DNA of 64,000 nucleotides from Mycolicibacterium hodleri (GTDB lineage: Bacteria > Actinomycetota > Actinomycetes > Mycobacteriales > Mycobacteriaceae): assembly GCF_025822245.1 (NCBI RefSeq), contig NZ_JACKTL010000028.1:1-64000 (forward strand), written 5' to 3'. Under the pieces are notes generated by a model. The model did no database searches. It was not told the origin of the DNA and saw only the letters and a program-made list of their open reading frames with translations. Made by a program: the position numbers and the translations under genes. Shown here in pieces: positions 9,491 through 18,506 of this stretch. Within the stretch, counting starts at the first letter, position 1. The number at the start of each line of letters is the position of its first letter.

Positions 9491-9891
9491 GTGCACCCCT
9501 TCGGTCTTGCGATACTCGGTAGCGTGGGCGTGCGCCACCGTAAAACGTCGACTGTCTGTTGATGGCGTTTGTTATCTGCTCGGATACCTGCCGCCATCCG
9601 TGATGAGGCCGCCGTTCACCATTGTAACGACAGAGTGGGGAAGTGCCGCTACGAGCGGCGAATTGGACGTTCGGCGAGCCGCGCCGACGTCGGGCGGGGC
9701 GCGCGGCGTCGAGCGGTGTGAGGCGGCTGGCCTAGCGGGACAGTCGATTGCCAGAATCGTCGATGCCGGCGCGTCTTTTCGCAGATGAACAGCGTGTTAA
9801 CGGTTGTGACGAGACGGAAGCTCGACCAGTTGACGCACGTCGATTCGCGCTAGTCCGCGCAATTGCCTTTGCTAGCTGCAATGATGGGGTA
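9491..9891. promoter_or_regulatory. Divergent promoter region between sigA and the LuxR regulator
   Basis: This 400-bp stretch has no convincing gene. On the minus strand a TACAAT hexamer at 9626-9621 would serve as a good -10 box for sigA, giving a leader of about 125 bases; no strong -35 accompanies it. On the plus side, a stretch just before 9892 is AT-richer (GCTAGCTGCAATGATG) and may hold the -10 of the regulator gene. These assignments are by eye only. Confidence 0.45.
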
Positions 9892-12654
9892 GTGCCTGTG
9901 GCAACGGTGAGTCGCTCGGGAGAGCGCCAAGCGGTCGACGACCTGCTTGGCTCCGCCGGCATGGCGCCGTCCGCCCTGGTGATCGCGGGGGAGCCGGGCA
10001 TCGGGAAGACCACTCTGTGGCTCGACGGTGTGGAGCGGGCCCGCGAACACGGGTTCCGGGTGTTGTCGACTCGGGCGGACGAGGCGGAGTCGGTGCTGGC
10101 CTACGCCGCGGTGGCCGACCTGTTGCAGGACGTCGAGCCGGAGGTGCTCGCCGGTCTGCCGGAACTTCAGCGCGTGGCCGTCGACAGGGTTCTGCTCCGG
10201 ACGGGCGCCGAAGGGCCGCCCACCGACCAGCGCGTGACGGGGTCGGCGGTGGCGGCGGTCGTCACGGCCATGGCCACCCGTCAACCGATCTTGCTGGCGA
10301 TCGACGACGTCCAGTGGCTGGACGTGTCGAGTCAGGCGGTCCTGGCCTTCGCCGTACGCCGGCTGACCGGCCGCGTCGGCCTGCTGCTGACCGGCCGGGC
10401 GCACGACAGCGAACCCGACCCGGCGGAATGGCTTCACTTGCAGACCCCGGGAGCGGTTCGTCGGGTCCGCGTCGGCCCGCTGAGCCTGCAGGCCCTGCAC
10501 ACCATGATCCTGGACCGCTTCGGCAAGGCATTTCCACGGCCCACGATGGTGCGCATCGCCGAGGTGTCCGGCGGCAACCCCTTCTACGCGCTGGAATTGG
10601 CCCGCGGCGTGGACGGTCGTCCGTCGACCGGGGAGGCCGTGCTGCCGAGCACGCTCACCGAGCTGGTGCGGCTGCGCACCCAACACTTCGACGGCCTCGT
10701 GGGGGACATGCTGCTGGCCGCGTGCTCGGTCGGCGACGCGACGGTCGACCTCATCGCCGAGGCCACCGCGTTGCCCGTCGAACGCGTCGTCGACCTGCTG
10801 GAGGCACCCGAGCGCGAGGGCATCATCAGAATCGACGGCAACAGCGTGGTGTTCGCACACCCGCTCCTGGCCCGCGGCATCTACACCCATGCCGGTCCGG
10901 CCCGCCGCCGTCGGATGCACCGGGCCCTGGCGGCGGTGGAGGAACGCCCCGAACTCAAGGCCCGCCACATGGCGCTGGGTGCCGCGAGCGCCGAACCCGC
11001 GACCCTGACCGCCCTCGACGCCGCCGCCGCCGCTGCCGTCGGCCGGGGGGCTGCCACTGCCGCGGCCGATCTCTACGAACTGGCCATCGGACTCGGCGGC
11101 GACACCCCCACCCGTCGGCTCAGGGCGGCCGGACAACACCTCCGGGCGGGCGAGACACGTCGGGCCCGACGGATGATCGAGCCGGTGGTCGACGGCTTCG
11201 CGGCGGGAGCGGAGCGTGCGGCTGCGCTCAATCTGCTCGGCGCGGCCAGGATGGCCGAACACGACTACCCGGGCGCGCTTCCGTTGCTCGCCGGGGCCGT
11301 CACCCACGCGGCCGACGATCCCGCGCTGCTCGTCGAGGCGACGTTGCTCCTCTCCAGGGCGCACTCGATGAGCGGTCACCAGCAGGACGCGCTGCTCGCG
11401 GCGAGAGCCGCCGTCGCCCACGCCGAAGAGCTCGGCGACGGGAAGCTGATCAGTCAGGCGCTGTCGCTGACGGTGATGCTCGACTGCGCCCGAGGCCTGC
11501 GGCGAAACGGCCCGGCGCTGGTCCGGGCACTGGACCTCGAAGTGCCCGATCCCGACGTCGCGGCGTCCTGCCGGGCCAGCGTCGTCGACGCGGTGACGAT
11601 GTCCTGGACGGGCGCCCTGGAAGCGGGGCTCGCCGGCCTGGTCGCCGCTCGCCGGCGCTGCGTCGAGATGGGGTCGGACGCCGATCTGGTGTTCGTCTCG
11701 GATCACCTGGCGATGGTCTACACCTGGATGGGTCGCTACTCGGTGGCATCCGACGTAGCCCAGGACGTCATGCGCCGGGGGGAGCAGCTCGGAGGCGGCT
11801 ACCCGGTGGTCGTCGGCAGAACGCAACGCGCGGTGGCGTCGGCGTACATGGGCCTTGAACGCGTCGTCCGCGACGACGCCCGAGTGGCGATTGCCGGAGC
11901 GCATCAGTGCGGGGCGCCGTTCCTGACGATTCGGCCCCTGATCGCACTCGGCTTCCTCGAGGTGTCCCTGGGCAACTACGAGAAGGCTCTGAACGTGTTG
12001 CAGCCGTTGCTGACTGGCCGTCAGGACGGCGGCACGCGAGACATCTTCCCCGCGTCCTTCATGCCGGACGCCGTCGAGGCGTTGGTTGCCCTCGGCAGGC
12101 TTGACGAGGCGGCGCCGCTGGTCGAGGCACTGGAACTGCACGGTGGCGAATTGGATCGACCGTGGCTGTTGGTCTCGGGTGCTCGCGGCCGAAGCATGCT
12201 GCAGGCGGCGTCGGGGGAGCTGGCCGACGCCGAGGAGACGCTGCACGGAGCGCTGGTGCAGCACGATCGTCTGCCGATGCCGTTCGAGCGGGCCCGCACA
12301 CAGCTGTTCCTCGGGCAGGTGTTGCGCCGTCAGCGCAAGAAGAATCTCGCAGCCACCATGTTGCGCGAATCGTTCGACACGTTCCACGATCTGGGTATTC
12401 CATTGTGGGCCAAGCGAGTTGGCGTCGAACTGGAACGGACCGACGCCCCGCGCGCCACGCGCTCCGAGCTCACCCCGTCGGAGTTGCGGGTGGCCAGACT
12501 GGCGGCGACGGGCAAGACCAACAAGGACATCGCGACTGCGTTGTTCATAAGCCCCAAGACCGTCGAGCACAACCTCAGCAGCGTGTACCGCAAACTCGCC
12601 GTTCGTACCCGTTCGGAACTGGCGAGCCGGGCCGGCGACCTCGTCGACGGCTAG
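9892..12654 (+). CDS. Large ATP-binding LuxR-family transcriptional regulator
   Basis: The roughly 920-residue protein has an N-terminal P-loop ATPase (Walker A GEPGIGKTT near residue 35, Walker B ILLAIDDVQWLD near 135), a long helical repeat middle of TPR type and a C-terminal LuxR/GerE HTH (ELTPSELRVARLAATGKTNKDIA, then SPKTVEHNLSSVYRKL). This is the layout of large STAND-type LuxR activators related to MalT, in which nucleotide and ligand binding drive oligomerisation. The ligand is unknown. GTG at 9892 and GTG at 9898 are both possible; an ATG at 9748 would add a stretch without similarity to the fold. It sits between sigA and ppgK, where M. tuberculosis has no gene of this size. Confidence 0.85.
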   Translation: MPVATVSRSGERQAVDDLLGSAGMAPSALVIAGEPGIGKTTLWLDGVERAREHGFRVLSTRADEAESVLAYAAVADLLQDVEPEVLAGLPELQRVAVDRVLLRTGAEGPPTDQRVTGSAVAAVVTAMATRQPILLAIDDVQWLDVSSQAVLAFAVRRLTGRVGLLLTGRAHDSEPDPAEWLHLQTPGAVRRVRVGPLSLQALHTMILDRFGKAFPRPTMVRIAEVSGGNPFYALELARGVDGRPSTGEAVLPSTLTELVRLRTQHFDGLVGDMLLAACSVGDATVDLIAEATALPVERVVDLLEAPEREGIIRIDGNSVVFAHPLLARGIYTHAGPARRRRMHRALAAVEERPELKARHMALGAASAEPATLTALDAAAAAAVGRGAATAAADLYELAIGLGGDTPTRRLRAAGQHLRAGETRRARRMIEPVVDGFAAGAERAAALNLLGAARMAEHDYPGALPLLAGAVTHAADDPALLVEATLLLSRAHSMSGHQQDALLAARAAVAHAEELGDGKLISQALSLTVMLDCARGLRRNGPALVRALDLEVPDPDVAASCRASVVDAVTMSWTGALEAGLAGLVAARRRCVEMGSDADLVFVSDHLAMVYTWMGRYSVASDVAQDVMRRGEQLGGGYPVVVGRTQRAVASAYMGLERVVRDDARVAIAGAHQCGAPFLTIRPLIALGFLEVSLGNYEKALNVLQPLLTGRQDGGTRDIFPASFMPDAVEALVALGRLDEAAPLVEALELHGGELDRPWLLVSGARGRSMLQAASGELADAEETLHGALVQHDRLPMPFERARTQLFLGQVLRRQRKKNLAATMLRESFDTFHDLGIPLWAKRVGVELERTDAPRATRSELTPSELRVARLAATGKTNKDIATALFISPKTVEHNLSSVYRKLAVRTRSELASRAGDLVDG

Positions 12655-12657
12655 CGG

Positions 12658-13446
12658 CTAGCTCCCCGCGACGTCGGCCGCCATCGCGGCACCGACGATG
12701 CCGGCTTCGTTCTGCAGGGCAGCGCCGACGACCGGAGTCCTGTTCTCCAGCATGGGAATCCACTTGTCGGCCTTGCGGCTGATGCCGCCGCCGGCAATGA
12801 ACAGGTCCGGCCAGATGGCGTTCTCGATGGCGACGAGCACCTTGGTGACCTCCTTGGTCCAGCGCTCGTAACTCCACTCCTTGGCTTCCTTGACGGACGA
12901 GGCGGCGCGATGCTCGGCCTCCTTGCCGCCGACTTCGAGGTGCCCGAACTCGGTGTTGGGCAAGAGCACTCCGTTGTGGATCACCGCAGAACCGATGCCG
13001 GTGCCGAACGTCAGCAGGACGATCACGCCGGTGTTGTCCTTGCCGGCGCCGAACTTCTCCTCGGCCAGTCCAGCCGCGTCGGCGTCGTTGAGAACGGTGA
13101 CGTGCCTGCCTCCCAGTTCGGCGCCGATCACCTCCTGGGCGTTGGTGCCGATCCAGCCCTTGTCGACGTTGGCTGCCGTGCGCACGATGCCGCCGGTGAC
13201 GACGCCGGGGTAGGTCACGCCGAGCGGGCCGTCCCAGCCGAACTCCTTGACCACCTGGGCGATGGTCTTGGCCACGGCGTCCGGCGTCGACGGCTGAGGC
13301 GTCGGGAGCTTGAAGCGTTCGCCGATCAGCGTACCGGTGTCCAGGTCGACGATGCCGCCCTTGACCCCGCTGCCGCCCACGTCGACGCCGAACCCACGGC
13401 GCGGGGAACCGTCGTCAGACGGGGTGGGGGTGGAACTTTCGGTCAT
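12658..13446 (-). CDS. ppgK: Polyphosphate/ATP glucokinase
   Basis: The 262-residue ROK-type kinase phosphorylates glucose with polyphosphate (or ATP). It has the phosphate-1 loop DVGGSGVKGG near residue 21, the catalytic NDADAAG near 120 and the second phosphate loop LTFGTGIGSA near 140, followed by GHLEVGG. The segment after GHLEVGG (KEAEHRAASSVKEAKEWSYERWTKEV) is Lys/Glu-rich and resembles mycobacterial PpgK, where basic residues help bind polyphosphate. The gene converges with the LuxR regulator, with only 3 bp between the two stops, and is divergent from suhB. It corresponds to Rv2702. Confidence 0.94.
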   Translation of the reverse strand: MTESSTPTPSDDGSPRRGFGVDVGGSGVKGGIVDLDTGTLIGERFKLPTPQPSTPDAVAKTIAQVVKEFGWDGPLGVTYPGVVTGGIVRTAANVDKGWIGTNAQEVIGAELGGRHVTVLNDADAAGLAEEKFGAGKDNTGVIVLLTFGTGIGSAVIHNGVLLPNTEFGHLEVGGKEAEHRAASSVKEAKEWSYERWTKEVTKVLVAIENAIWPDLFIAGGGISRKADKWIPMLENRTPVVGAALQNEAGIVGAAMAADVAGS

Positions 13447-13530
13447 GAGCGCTCCTCCGGGAGAGGCTGACAGGTGCGACGCCAACCACACACTAGTGCC
13501 TCGCCACGAGCGATGTGTTCGGATGGAAGG

Positions 13531-14379
13531 GTGACCGACGACCATGATCCGGACCGCCTTCGGGCCGTCGCCGAACAGCTCGCCGAGGAGGCAGCCGCCT
13601 TCGTTCGGCGTCGCCGCACCGAGGTGTTCGGCGCGGACTCGCCCCGTGACGCCGCCGCGTCGACGCGGACCAAGAGCACTCCGACGGACCCTGTCACCAT
13701 CGTCGACACGGAGACCGAACGGCTGCTGCGCGAACGGCTTGCCGAGCTGCGACCCGGCGACCCGATCGTCGGGGAGGAGGAGGGCGGCTCGGCCGTCGGC
13801 CATCATGGGCAGCCGACGTGGGTGCTCGACCCCATCGACGGAACGGTCAACTTCCTCTACGGCATCGAGGCCTACGCGGTGTCGGTGGGCGTGCAGATCG
13901 ACGGTCGGTCGGTGGCGGGCGCCGTCGCGAACGTCCCCACCGGGGAGATCTTCTCCGCCGCCCGAGGTGCCGGGTCTCACCTGCGGCGCGACGGCGCGTC
14001 GACGCGGTTGCGGTGCAATCAGGTCGACGACCTCTCGATGGCGTTGGTGGGCACCGGGTTCGGGTACGCCCCGGAGCGGCGTGTGCAGCAGGCCGAGGTG
14101 TTGACCCGGTTGATCCCCGGCGTCCGCGACGTGCGGCGCGTCGGGTCGTGCGCGCTGGATCTGTGCATGGTGGCTGCCGGACGGCTCGACGCCTATTACG
14201 AGCTTGGCGTGAACGTGTGGGACTGGGCGGCGGGTGCGCTGATCGCCGAGGAGGCGGGCGCGAAGATGATTCTGCCGCCGGTCGTCGACGAGGCCGGGGA
14301 GGGCGGTCTGATCGTCGCCGCCGCACCGGGTGTGGCGCAGCAGTTCGAGGAGGCCCTGCGCGGGGCCGGCGCGTTCTGA
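13531..14379 (+). CDS. suhB: Inositol-1-monophosphatase family protein
   Basis: The 282-residue protein is a Mg2+-dependent sugar or inositol phosphatase. Metal ligands are visible in GEEEGG, in the WVLDPIDGTVNFLYG motif A and in WDWAAGALIAEEAGA motif B. In mycobacteria such enzymes supply myo-inositol for phosphatidylinositol, mannosides and mycothiol; several paralogues exist, so the exact substrate is not proven. The GTG at 13531 gives a start (TDDHDPDRLRAVAEQL) that aligns with the known N-terminus of M. tuberculosis SuhB (Rv2701c). It runs divergently from ppgK and converges with cei, leaving one base between the stops. Confidence 0.9.
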   Translation: MTDDHDPDRLRAVAEQLAEEAAAFVRRRRTEVFGADSPRDAAASTRTKSTPTDPVTIVDTETERLLRERLAELRPGDPIVGEEEGGSAVGHHGQPTWVLDPIDGTVNFLYGIEAYAVSVGVQIDGRSVAGAVANVPTGEIFSAARGAGSHLRRDGASTRLRCNQVDDLSMALVGTGFGYAPERRVQQAEVLTRLIPGVRDVRRVGSCALDLCMVAAGRLDAYYELGVNVWDWAAGALIAEEAGAKMILPPVVDEAGEGGLIVAAAPGVAQQFEEALRGAGAF

Positions 14380-14380
14380 C

Positions 14381-15031
14381 TCAGCAGGCGGCTGTGTGAA
14401 TCTTCTTGATGAGCGCGGAGTCGGCCGGCTGGGTGGCGTCGGGGCGCAGGCTCGCGAGGACGGCGTCGATGTCGTCGTTGTGGCTGACGTCGGAGAACTC
14501 CGTGCCGATGGCCAGGTCGACGGTGTCGTCGGGGCGTTGATCCTGGAAGAGTTCGGTGCAGGGTGCGACGAGCCACAGCGCCGCGGCGGCCGCGCGCCCG
14601 GCCGGGCCGAAGCGGATTTGGCCCTGGCACTCCAGGCGGGTGTTCTCGTAGACGGTGTCGTTGCCCGCGGTGGGCGGGGCGAATCCGAGGTCGCGTAGGG
14701 CGCCGGCCACCTCGCCGGCCTGCCCGCCCTGACCGCTGGCGTTCAGCACGCGGATCTTCGTGTCGGCGAGCTTGGCCGGCGTGACGTCCATCATGGTCGC
14801 GGGGGTGACCGGCTCGCCGAGCGCGGTCTGGGTGGCGTCGGCCATCGGTGGTGGCGGATTGCAGGCGACCAGTTGCCGCACGTCGGGGGTCTGGTTGAAC
14901 GCGACGACCCACACGATCAGGGTGACGACGGCGAGCGCCACCAGGACGACGATGCCCGGAATGTAGTTCCTGCGGCGGAACGGCCGACCGTGCTTGTCGA
15001 AGGCCGTGCCCGAGGTGATCTGCGCTACCAC
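14381..15031 (-). CDS. cei: Cell envelope integrity protein with LytR C-terminal domain
   Basis: The 216-residue protein has a short basic N-terminus (HGRPFRRRNYIPG), one membrane helix (IVVLVALAVVTLIVWVVAF) and an extracytoplasmic LytR_C-type alpha/beta domain (IRVLNASGQGGQAGEVAGAL). It matches mycobacterial Cei (Rv2700), which is needed for envelope integrity and virulence; no catalytic role is known. Three Cys residues outside the membrane (VACNPPPP, LECQGQIRF, APCTELF) could form disulfides. The GTG at 15031 gives exactly the length of the M. tuberculosis protein. It is divergent from the DUF4193 gene across a CRP-type site. Confidence 0.92.
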   Translation of the reverse strand: MVAQITSGTAFDKHGRPFRRRNYIPGIVVLVALAVVTLIVWVVAFNQTPDVRQLVACNPPPPMADATQTALGEPVTPATMMDVTPAKLADTKIRVLNASGQGGQAGEVAGALRDLGFAPPTAGNDTVYENTRLECQGQIRFGPAGRAAAAALWLVAPCTELFQDQRPDDTVDLAIGTEFSDVSHNDDIDAVLASLRPDATQPADSALIKKIHTAAC

Positions 15032-15084
15032 CCCTGCACTGTAAGGGCAGGGCCCGTCAGCGGTCGCCACCAGGTCTTTTCCCT

Positions 15085-15100
15085 CGTGATATAAATCACA
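15085..15100. promoter_or_regulatory. CRP-type palindrome between cei and the DUF4193 gene
   Basis: The sequence CGTGATATAAATCACA fits the mycobacterial CRP (Rv3676-type) consensus, a GTGA half-site and a TCAC half-site six bases apart, in an AT-rich core unlike the surroundings. It lies 54 bp upstream of the cei GTG and 102 bp upstream of the DUF4193 ATG, so it could act on either promoter. The assignment rests on motif and location only. Confidence 0.68.
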
Positions 15101-15201
15101 ATCAATCTGGCGCCTCGTCGGGCACGAATCATTTGGCGGATGCGTTCTGCGCTGGTACAAAGCTCTGTCGCACCACGACGGAACGACAAGGAGGGGATGA
15201 G

Positions 15202-15504
15202 ATGGCTACCGACTACGACGCTCCACGGCGCACCGAGACCGATGACGTTTCCGAAGATTCGCTCGAGGAACTGAAGGCGCGGCGCAACGAGGCTCAATCG
15301 GCGGTCGTCGACGTCGACGAGTCCGAGTCCGCCGAGTCCTTCGAACTGCCCGGCGCGGACCTGTCCGGCGAGGAACTGTCGGTGCGGGTGGTACCGAAGC
15401 AGGCCGACGAGTTCACCTGCTCCAGCTGCTTCCTCGTGCACCACCGCAGCCGGCTGGCCAGCGAAAAGGGCGGCATGATGGTGTGCACGGACTGCGCCGC
15501 CTGA
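15202..15504 (+). CDS. DUF4193 zinc-ribbon-like protein
   Basis: The 100-residue acidic protein has a disordered N-terminal half rich in Asp and Glu and a C-terminal CSSCFLVHHRSRL ... MMVCTDCAA, a four-Cys zinc-ribbon pattern. DUF4193 is conserved in actinobacteria and has no known role; small zinc-ribbon proteins of this kind often bind the transcription machinery, but that is only a guess. The ATG at 15202 has AAGGAGG nine bases upstream. It corresponds to Rv2699c. Confidence 0.9.
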   Translation: MATDYDAPRRTETDDVSEDSLEELKARRNEAQSAVVDVDESESAESFELPGADLSGEELSVRVVPKQADEFTCSSCFLVHHRSRLASEKGGMMVCTDCAA

Positions 15505-15508
15505 CCGA

Positions 15509-15997
15509 TCAGCTACGCAGCGCCGCCAGGACCCGGTCCGGCCGGCGGCAGCTCACCAACCAGTACGGCGTGGGGTCGTCCGGATCGTCGAGTACGACGA
15601 GGATCATCGGTTTGATCCACGCCCGGTGCACGACGTACGCCGCGGGGTCGAGCTGTCGCCCGAGCGCCGCCGACTTCGCGGACTTCGGCACCTCCGCGGA
15701 CCTCGAGATCACGGAGACGGGCAGATGTGCCGACCCGACCCAGAGTTCGGTGGCCGCCCCGTCACCGTCCGACGTGCTGACCACACGCACGTCGACTCGC
15801 CCCAACCACACCAGTACTGCCACGGCGACGGGCAGCAGCACGGCATACGGGACCCAGTCGGGCAGCGATCGCACGCCCAGGTTCACCTCGTAGGCGATGA
15901 TGACGGCCAGCAGGAACGCGGGCAAGCACCACCACAGCGGAACCCTCAGTCGCTCTTGATAGCGCACCGTTTCGGTGGCTGCGCGCGTGTCTGACAC
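15509..15997 (-). CDS. DUF3093 membrane protein
   Basis: The 162-residue protein has two closely spaced membrane helices ([20 protein letters not shown] and [19 protein letters not shown]) and a C-terminal soluble beta-rich domain ending in [17 protein letters not shown]. That is a membrane-anchored PH-like layout. DUF3093 is actinobacterial and has no known function. The start is GTG at 15997; it diverges from dut, with 25 bp between the two start codons, so the two promoters must overlap the coding regions or lie in this short gap. It corresponds to Rv2698. Confidence 0.85.
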   Translation of the reverse strand: MSDTRAATETVRYQERLRVPLWWCLPAFLLAVIIAYEVNLGVRSLPDWVPYAVLLPVAVAVLVWLGRVDVRVVSTSDGDGAATELWVGSAHLPVSVISRSAEVPKSAKSAALGRQLDPAAYVVHRAWIKPMILVVLDDPDDPTPYWLVSCRRPDRVLAALRS

Positions 15998-16022
15998 CCG
16001 GCCAAGAGTAATCTCCGTGGTC

Positions 16023-16487
16023 GTGTCCACCTCTCTTGCGGTCGTGCGGCTGGACCGTGACCTGCCCCTGCCCACGCGGGCGCACGCCGGTGACGCCGGC
16101 GTCGACCTCTACAGCGCAGTCGACATCGTGCTGGCCCCGGGCCGGCGTGCTCTGGTTCCCACCGGTCTCGCGGTGGCCATTCCCTACGGCATGGTGGGCC
16201 TGATCCACCCGAGATCGGGACTCGCCACGCGCGTTGGGCTTTCGATCGTGAACACCCCCGGTACCGTCGACGCGGGTTACCGAGGGGAGATCAAGGTGAC
16301 ACTCATCAATCTCGACCCCGAGGAGCCGATCATCGTGCGACGCGGCGATCGCATCGCGCAGCTCCTGGTGCAGAGGGTCGAATTACCCGAGTTGGTCGAG
16401 GTCGCGTCGTTCGACGAGGCCGGGCTGGCTGACACCACCCGTGGCGCAGGCGGCCACGGTTCCTCCGGCGGACACGAGAGTTTGTGA
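16023..16487 (+). CDS. dut: Deoxyuridine 5'-triphosphate nucleotidohydrolase
   Basis: The 154-residue homotrimeric dUTPase converts dUTP to dUMP and pyrophosphate, keeping uracil out of DNA and feeding dTMP synthesis. All five family motifs are visible: [44 protein letters not shown] and the P-loop-like [11 protein letters not shown] that closes over the substrate. The GTG at 16023 gives the exact length of M. tuberculosis Dut (Rv2697c); the GTG at 16017 is an alternative two codons upstream. The stop and the next ATG overlap as TGATG, so it is translationally coupled to the DUF3710 gene. Confidence 0.96.
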   Translation: MSTSLAVVRLDRDLPLPTRAHAGDAGVDLYSAVDIVLAPGRRALVPTGLAVAIPYGMVGLIHPRSGLATRVGLSIVNTPGTVDAGYRGEIKVTLINLDPEEPIIVRRGDRIAQLLVQRVELPELVEVASFDEAGLADTTRGAGGHGSSGGHESL

Positions 16488-17257
16488 TGGCATTCGGCAA
16501 GCGCAAGAGCGACAACCAGGGTGAGGAGACCACCACCGGCGACCAGGCCGTGGAGGTGCCGCCCACCGACGACGGCGACCTCGACGGGCCGTTCGACATC
16601 GAGGACTTCGACGACGCCGAGACGGCGCTGGTCGGTCGTCACGACCTCGGCGCCGTGCTCATCCCAGAGAACGAGGCTGCCGAACTGGCCGTCGAGGTCA
16701 ACCAGCAGGGCGTCCCGACGATGGCGTGGATGGTGACGTCCAGCGGCCGGTACAACGTGACGGCATATGCGGCGCCGAAAGCCGGCGGCCTGTGGCGCGA
16801 GGTGGTCACCGAGGTGGCCGACTCGCTCCGCAAGGAGGGCGCCCAGGTCAACATCCAGGACGGGCCGTGGGGACGCGAGGTCGTCGGGCACATGACGAAC
16901 GGGCCCGAACCCGTGGTGATGCGCTTCGTCGGCGTCGACGGCTACCGCTGGATGGTGCGTGGGGCTGCGGTCGGTTCGCCGGAGAACGCCGAGGCCATCG
17001 CGCGGGAATTGCGAACTGCGCTGTCCGACACGGTGGTCCGCCGTGGTGACACCCCACAGCCGGTACGCAACATGCTTCCCCTTCAGCTCTCGGAGTCTCT
17101 CGTCGCCCGGTTGCGGGCCAGGGCCGAGCAGATGATGGCGGAGCAGGCGCGGCTGGCCGGTCAGCAGCTCGCGCCGCCCCCGCCGGCCGAGCCGGCGGCG
17201 CGCCGCAGTGAGCAGGGCACCGCGATGCAGCAGCTCCGCACCATCACCGGCGGTTAG
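16487..17257 (+). CDS. DUF3710 domain-containing protein
   Basis: The 256-residue soluble protein starts MAFGKRKSD, has an acidic stretch (about 20-50), and a central alpha/beta region with YRWMVRGAAVGSPE. The tail is Ala/Arg/Gln-rich. DUF3710 is an actinobacterial family with no assigned activity. Its coupling to dut by a 1-bp overlap is conserved at Rv2696c and suggests joint expression. It converges with the alpha/beta hydrolase gene, 3 bp apart. Confidence 0.86.
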   Translation: MAFGKRKSDNQGEETTTGDQAVEVPPTDDGDLDGPFDIEDFDDAETALVGRHDLGAVLIPENEAAELAVEVNQQGVPTMAWMVTSSGRYNVTAYAAPKAGGLWREVVTEVADSLRKEGAQVNIQDGPWGREVVGHMTNGPEPVVMRFVGVDGYRWMVRGAAVGSPENAEAIARELRTALSDTVVRRGDTPQPVRNMLPLQLSESLVARLRARAEQMMAEQARLAGQQLAPPPPAEPAARRSEQGTAMQQLRTITGG

Positions 17258-17260
17258 AGC

Positions 17261-17959
17261 TCACAGCTCCGACAGCGCAGTCACGCACGCCGCCCCCAGC
17301 ACGCCGGGATCGTCGCCCAGCTCGTCGAGGGTGAACGTCCGCAGGGCGGCCACGGGAGCCGCGGCCGCCCACTCCACGGCCACCTCCAGCGGATGGATCG
17401 GGTCGTCGGTGGCGGCCGCGATGCCCAACGGCACCGTCAGCCGCTCGAGCTCCCGGCCCGTCGGCGCGACGTAGGCGGCGGCGGTCTCCATGGCGTCGGG
17501 GAGCCCGGGCCACTGACTGACCCACGACCGGGTGAGTTCGGCGCTCAACCAGGGCGGGCTGGAGTCCTGCATCTGGCCGATCGCCGAGGCCAACCCGTCG
17601 CGCCGCAGCACGCTCGCCGAGTAGCGGGCGGTCAGAGCGGCCGCCGCGTTCTCCGGTGAGCCCGTCCAGGCGGGCAACCCCGCCAGGACGGCCACCGCCC
17701 GGGTGGGGTTCGCAAGCGCCCACGACGTCGCCACCGCGGCGCCGATCGAGATTCCGCCCAGGGCGATCGGGGCGTATCTGGCGGCGTCGTCGAGGGCGTG
17801 CAGATAGCCCTCGACCAGACGGGTCGGTTCCGGTGCGGGCGTCACGACCACAGCGCCGACGGCGTGCAGGGCGCGGGAGAACGCGCGGTAGACGTAGTCG
17901 TCGTCGGATCCGGTGCCAGGCAACAGCACCACCGAGACGCCGCGCAGGCAGACGGGCAT
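17261..17959 (-). CDS. Alpha/beta-fold hydrolase
   Basis: The 232-residue protein starts MPVCLRGVSVVLLPGTGSDDDY. The nucleophile elbow is GGISIGAA (Ser near residue 71), in place of the canonical GxSxG with small residues. A late Asp (ATDDPIHP) and no clear terminal HGxS are seen; the His of that motif could complete the triad. No signal peptide is present. The substrate is unknown. It corresponds to Rv2695 by position. Confidence 0.8.
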   Translation of the reverse strand: MPVCLRGVSVVLLPGTGSDDDYVYRAFSRALHAVGAVVVTPAPEPTRLVEGYLHALDDAARYAPIALGGISIGAAVATSWALANPTRAVAVLAGLPAWTGSPENAAAALTARYSASVLRRDGLASAIGQMQDSSPPWLSAELTRSWVSQWPGLPDAMETAAAYVAPTGRELERLTVPLGIAAATDDPIHPLEVAVEWAAAAPVAALRTFTLDELGDDPGVLGAACVTALSEL

Positions 17960-18134
17960 CGCTCGATCGTGCCGTGTGGGTCACGTCACGTCCACGCCAG
18001 GGGGACTAGAACGGCGCGTGGCAGGGTAGACGGTGCACCTGTGCGCCGCGTGGCAAATCGGAACCAAGAGGTCTACCGTGGCGTTGGTTAAGAGGTGGGT
18101 CAACGGTTGATTCACCACTTGGGTAGGAGAGACC

Positions 18135-18506
18135 ATGGCTACGGCCGAAGGTTATCTACGTCGGCTCACGCGGCGACTCACAGAGGACCCCGAGCAGCAG
18201 GACGTCGAGGAACTCAGTGACGAGGCCGCCAACACCGGCGCGCAACGGGCGATTGACTGTCGCCGCGGCCAGGAAGTGACGATGGTCGGCACGCTGAGGT
18301 GTGTCGAGACCAACGCCAAGGGCTGTGCTGGTGGCGTCCGAGCGGAACTGTTCGACGGCACGGACGCGGTGATGCTCGTCTGGCTGGGGCAGCGGCGCAT
18401 CGCAGGCATCGAGTCTGGGCGGACGTTGCGGGTGCACGGCCGACTCGGCAATCTCGAGAACGGGACGAAGGCGATCTACAACCCGCACTACGAGATCCAG
18501 AAGTGA
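18135..18506 (+). CDS. OB-fold nucleic-acid-binding protein
   Basis: The 123-residue protein has a helical N-terminus (YLRRLTRRLTEDPEQQDVEE) and a C-terminal OB-fold region with VTMVGTLRCVETNA, VMLVWLGQRRIAGIESGRTL and VHGRLGNLENG. Such small OB-fold proteins are like the anticodon/ssDNA-binding modules; its ligand is not known. The ATG at 18135 follows TAGGAGAG. The stop overlaps the GTG of the DUF3159 gene by 4 bp (GTGA), so they form an operon. It corresponds to Rv2694c. Confidence 0.85.
   Translation: MATAEGYLRRLTRRLTEDPEQQDVEELSDEAANTGAQRAIDCRRGQEVTMVGTLRCVETNAKGCAGGVRAELFDGTDAVMLVWLGQRRIAGIESGRTLRVHGRLGNLENGTKAIYNPHYEIQK

Noticed and set aside
9850..12570. A long open frame on the minus strand opposite the LuxR regulator
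   Set aside because: It is the antisense frame of a high-GC gene, has no ribosome site and no fold; Arg/Gln/His/Pro-rich composition.
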